From assembly GCA_035298905.1 (NCBI GenBank), contig DATGXQ010000605.1:1-7430 (forward strand): 7,430 nt of DNA, written 5' to 3'. Under the pieces are notes generated by a model, which was not told where the DNA came from, ran no database searches, and saw nothing but the letters and a program-made list of their open reading frames with translations. Position 1 is the first letter of the stretch. Each line of letters begins with the position of its first letter. Below, piece by piece: positions 6,007 to 7,430 of this stretch. The stretch is from DATGXB01 sp035298905 (GTDB taxonomy: Bacteria; Cyanobacteriota; Cyanobacteriia; Cyanobacteriales; Nostocaceae). The position numbers were made by a program, and so were the translations under genes.

Positions 6007-7299
6007 TTACAATAATAAATCCAAATAATAATCCTTGATATCCAGACTTATATCTGAAGGAATTATTAAGGTATCAATGTCTTGAATCTTTTCTTGTAAT
6101 TGATTTAGAAATTTATCATCTGCTTCCAAATTCCCGTTTTTTAAACAAAATTTATAAAAAATACCAAGCCACAATAAAAGTACAAATGCGTTAAACCAAG
6201 CATCAGAATTCTGAGAACGAGAAAAAGGCTTTAGTAAAATACGCCTGCATGGGTTAAAAATCTTTGTTATTTCTTCATAGTATTTATTCCTATTTACAGG
6301 AGTGGTATTTGTCAATGAATAACTACAAACTTTTATAAGTTCTAAATCTTGTGGATAACTTAATCTATTGCTTAATTTTTCTTGATTGGGTTCATTTTTT
6401 AAACGATAATCTAATAATATTTTAAACCAAAGTTCTAGAATATTATCGAAATTTATTTTTTCTGCTTGGAGTAAAGGTAACAAAAATTCATTATGGTTAG
6501 AGATAGCCCATTCACCTATGGTTACTCCACTTAGGCGAAAAAGAACGTTAAGTAAAATTTGAGAGAAATCTGATTTCCATAATTGACAAATCTTAGCAAA
6601 TATCTGTTTTAGCAATATTTCCTCGTCAGTTTGTTCTTGATAATTAATTTGTTTAGCTTTGATTCTTAAATTATGTACCCATTCAGCCAATGAGTATATT
6701 TGCTCTTCTAAACTTGTTAGCTTACTAACAATAGATAACACAAATTCTAAATTATTTATTTTCCACTTTAAAGAAATCCATAAACTTTGTGTTACGATTG
6801 CTCTAATTAATGGAATATGACTATCGGGTAATAAATCTAATAATTGTGAATTTTCTTTATATCCAAGATTAATGTATGTGAGTTCTTGTAGTAATTTTTT
6901 GAGCAAAGAACAAAAAATGCTCACATTTACCCAATTTATTGAATTTTCATTCTCTTTTAAATTTGCATATAAGTTAGATATTACTTCTAAAAAGTATTGA
7001 GGAGAATGTTCAATTAAGAATTGACCTCCATATTGGATGCTCCAATCATCAGAAAAAGAGTACCAAAGATTACTATCAGCTTTTTTTAGAAGCCAATCTA
7101 TATAAGGAAGTACATCTTTAAACTCTTTTTGGACTAAATTTACAGCTTCTATTACATCTCTATTTTGAGATGCTTCCGATGGATTAACTACTTTTTCATG
7201 AACCAAATTTGAGGAATTTAAGAGAAAGCTTTTAATTTTTATATCAATATTACTGTCTTGATTCATTAAGTTATTAAAATATGCTGAATTAAACCACAT
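6007..7299 (-). CDS. Unrecognised AT-rich 430-residue protein
   Basis: I do not recognise this protein. It is predicted mostly alpha-helical, rich in Leu, Ile, Asn, Lys and Trp, without a signal peptide and without nucleotide-binding, nuclease, HTH or metal-binding motifs that I can see. One hydrophobic stretch near residues 366-386 (AFVLLLWLGIFYKF) could be a membrane segment or a buried helix. GC is very low (12 in 60 bases at 6361-6420), far below typA (25 in 60 at 5041-5100). The ATG at 7299-7297 directly follows the TAG of the upstream minus-strand gene, in the same frame, which implies translational coupling. There is no good Shine-Dalgarno sequence. A second in-frame Met (MNQDSN, 7266-7264) is an alternative start. 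The uninterrupted 430 codons argue that it is a real gene. A helper or effector subunit working with the upstream product is the natural inference, but nothing in the sequence names its role. Confidence 0.75.
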   Translation of the reverse strand: MWFNSAYFNNLMNQDSNIDIKIKSFLLNSSNLVHEKVVNPSEASQNRDVIEAVNLVQKEFKDVLPYIDWLLKKADSNLWYSFSDDWSIQYGGQFLIEHSPQYFLEVISNLYANLKENENSINWVNVSIFCSLLKKLLQELTYINLGYKENSQLLDLLPDSHIPLIRAIVTQSLWISLKWKINNLEFVLSIVSKLTSLEEQIYSLAEWVHNLRIKAKQINYQEQTDEEILLKQIFAKICQLWKSDFSQILLNVLFRLSGVTIGEWAISNHNEFLLPLLQAEKINFDNILELWFKILLDYRLKNEPNQEKLSNRLSYPQDLELIKVCSYSLTNTTPVNRNKYYEEITKIFNPCRRILLKPFSRSQNSDAWFNAFVLLLWLGIFYKFCLKNGNLEADDKFLNQLQEKIQDIDTLIIPSDISLDIKDYYLDLLL

Positions 7300-7430
7300 C
7301 TAGATTGAAAACCGTAGTTTTTCTTCATCCGGGTCAAGATGATTTTTCACCCAGAGGCGGTCACAAATTTCCAGGGGGTGACAATTAATGTCTTGTTCAA
7401 AGAGATGAACTCGTTCAATCAATTCAGCAG
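7300..7430 (-). CDS. C-terminal end of an unrecognised protein (5' part outside window)
   Basis: On the minus strand an open frame enters from the right edge (first full codon 7428-7426) and ends at TAG (7302-7300), giving 42 visible residues. These contain ERVHLFEQDINCHP, then EICDRLWVKNHL and an acidic-basic end (DPDEEKLRFSI). The visible tail looks like a short amphipathic helical region with two Cys. Base composition (about 41% G+C over 7301-7420) matches the chromosomal core rather than the AT-rich gene that follows it. The frame is supported by protein-like composition and by its perfect abutment with the next ORF. The full product and its family cannot be judged from this tail. Confidence 0.6.
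   Translation of the reverse strand, partial: AELIERVHLFEQDINCHPLEICDRLWVKNHLDPDEEKLRFSI

Overview
The window reads as chromosomal DNA from a filamentous, Nostoc/Anabaena-like cyanobacterium. The evidence is four copies of the highly iterated palindrome GCGATCGC inside the conserved genes, cyanobacterial-style IlvC, type II NADH dehydrogenase and TypA proteins, moderately low GC (about 42% in a counted stretch of typA) and short GC-rich dispersed repeats between genes. The genus is inferred, not proven.

Layout from left to right. (1) The 3' part of an AT-rich + strand gene for an unrecognised single-pass membrane protein (to 571). (2) A hairpin shared with the convergent ilvC (661-1656, minus), which encodes ketol-acid reductoisomerase of branched-chain amino acid synthesis. 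(3) A 341-bp divergent control region (1657-1997) with several perfect dyads. (4) A type II NADH:quinone oxidoreductase gene (1998-3344, plus), ending in a repeat-like hairpin. (5) About 500 bp without a convincing gene (3380-3879), holding a start-less ORF relic and a probable typA promoter. (6) typA/bipA (3880-5670, plus), a ribosome-associated GTPase, followed by a clear terminator. (7) A 336-bp gap (5671-6006) with a Fur-box-like site, a consensus-like + strand promoter and a possible structured transcript, but no obvious gene. (8) Two minus-strand genes forming a tight pair: the last 42 codons of an unrecognised protein (7300-7428) and, directly after its amber stop and in the same frame, a very AT-rich 430-codon ORF of unknown function (6007-7299).

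ilvC, ndh and typA are independently transcribed core functions: amino acid synthesis, NADH oxidation into the quinone pool, and stress-related translation. They do not form an operon. The two ends look like accessory DNA: they are AT-rich, lack GCGATCGC sites and have no recognised family. The most interesting points are the same-frame TAG/ATG junction at 7297-7302 with its abrupt composition change, the overlapping alternating half-sites over the ndh promoter, and the orphan promoter plus Fur-like site downstream of typA. I did not find a recognisable new defence system, CRISPR array, transposase or RNA gene.
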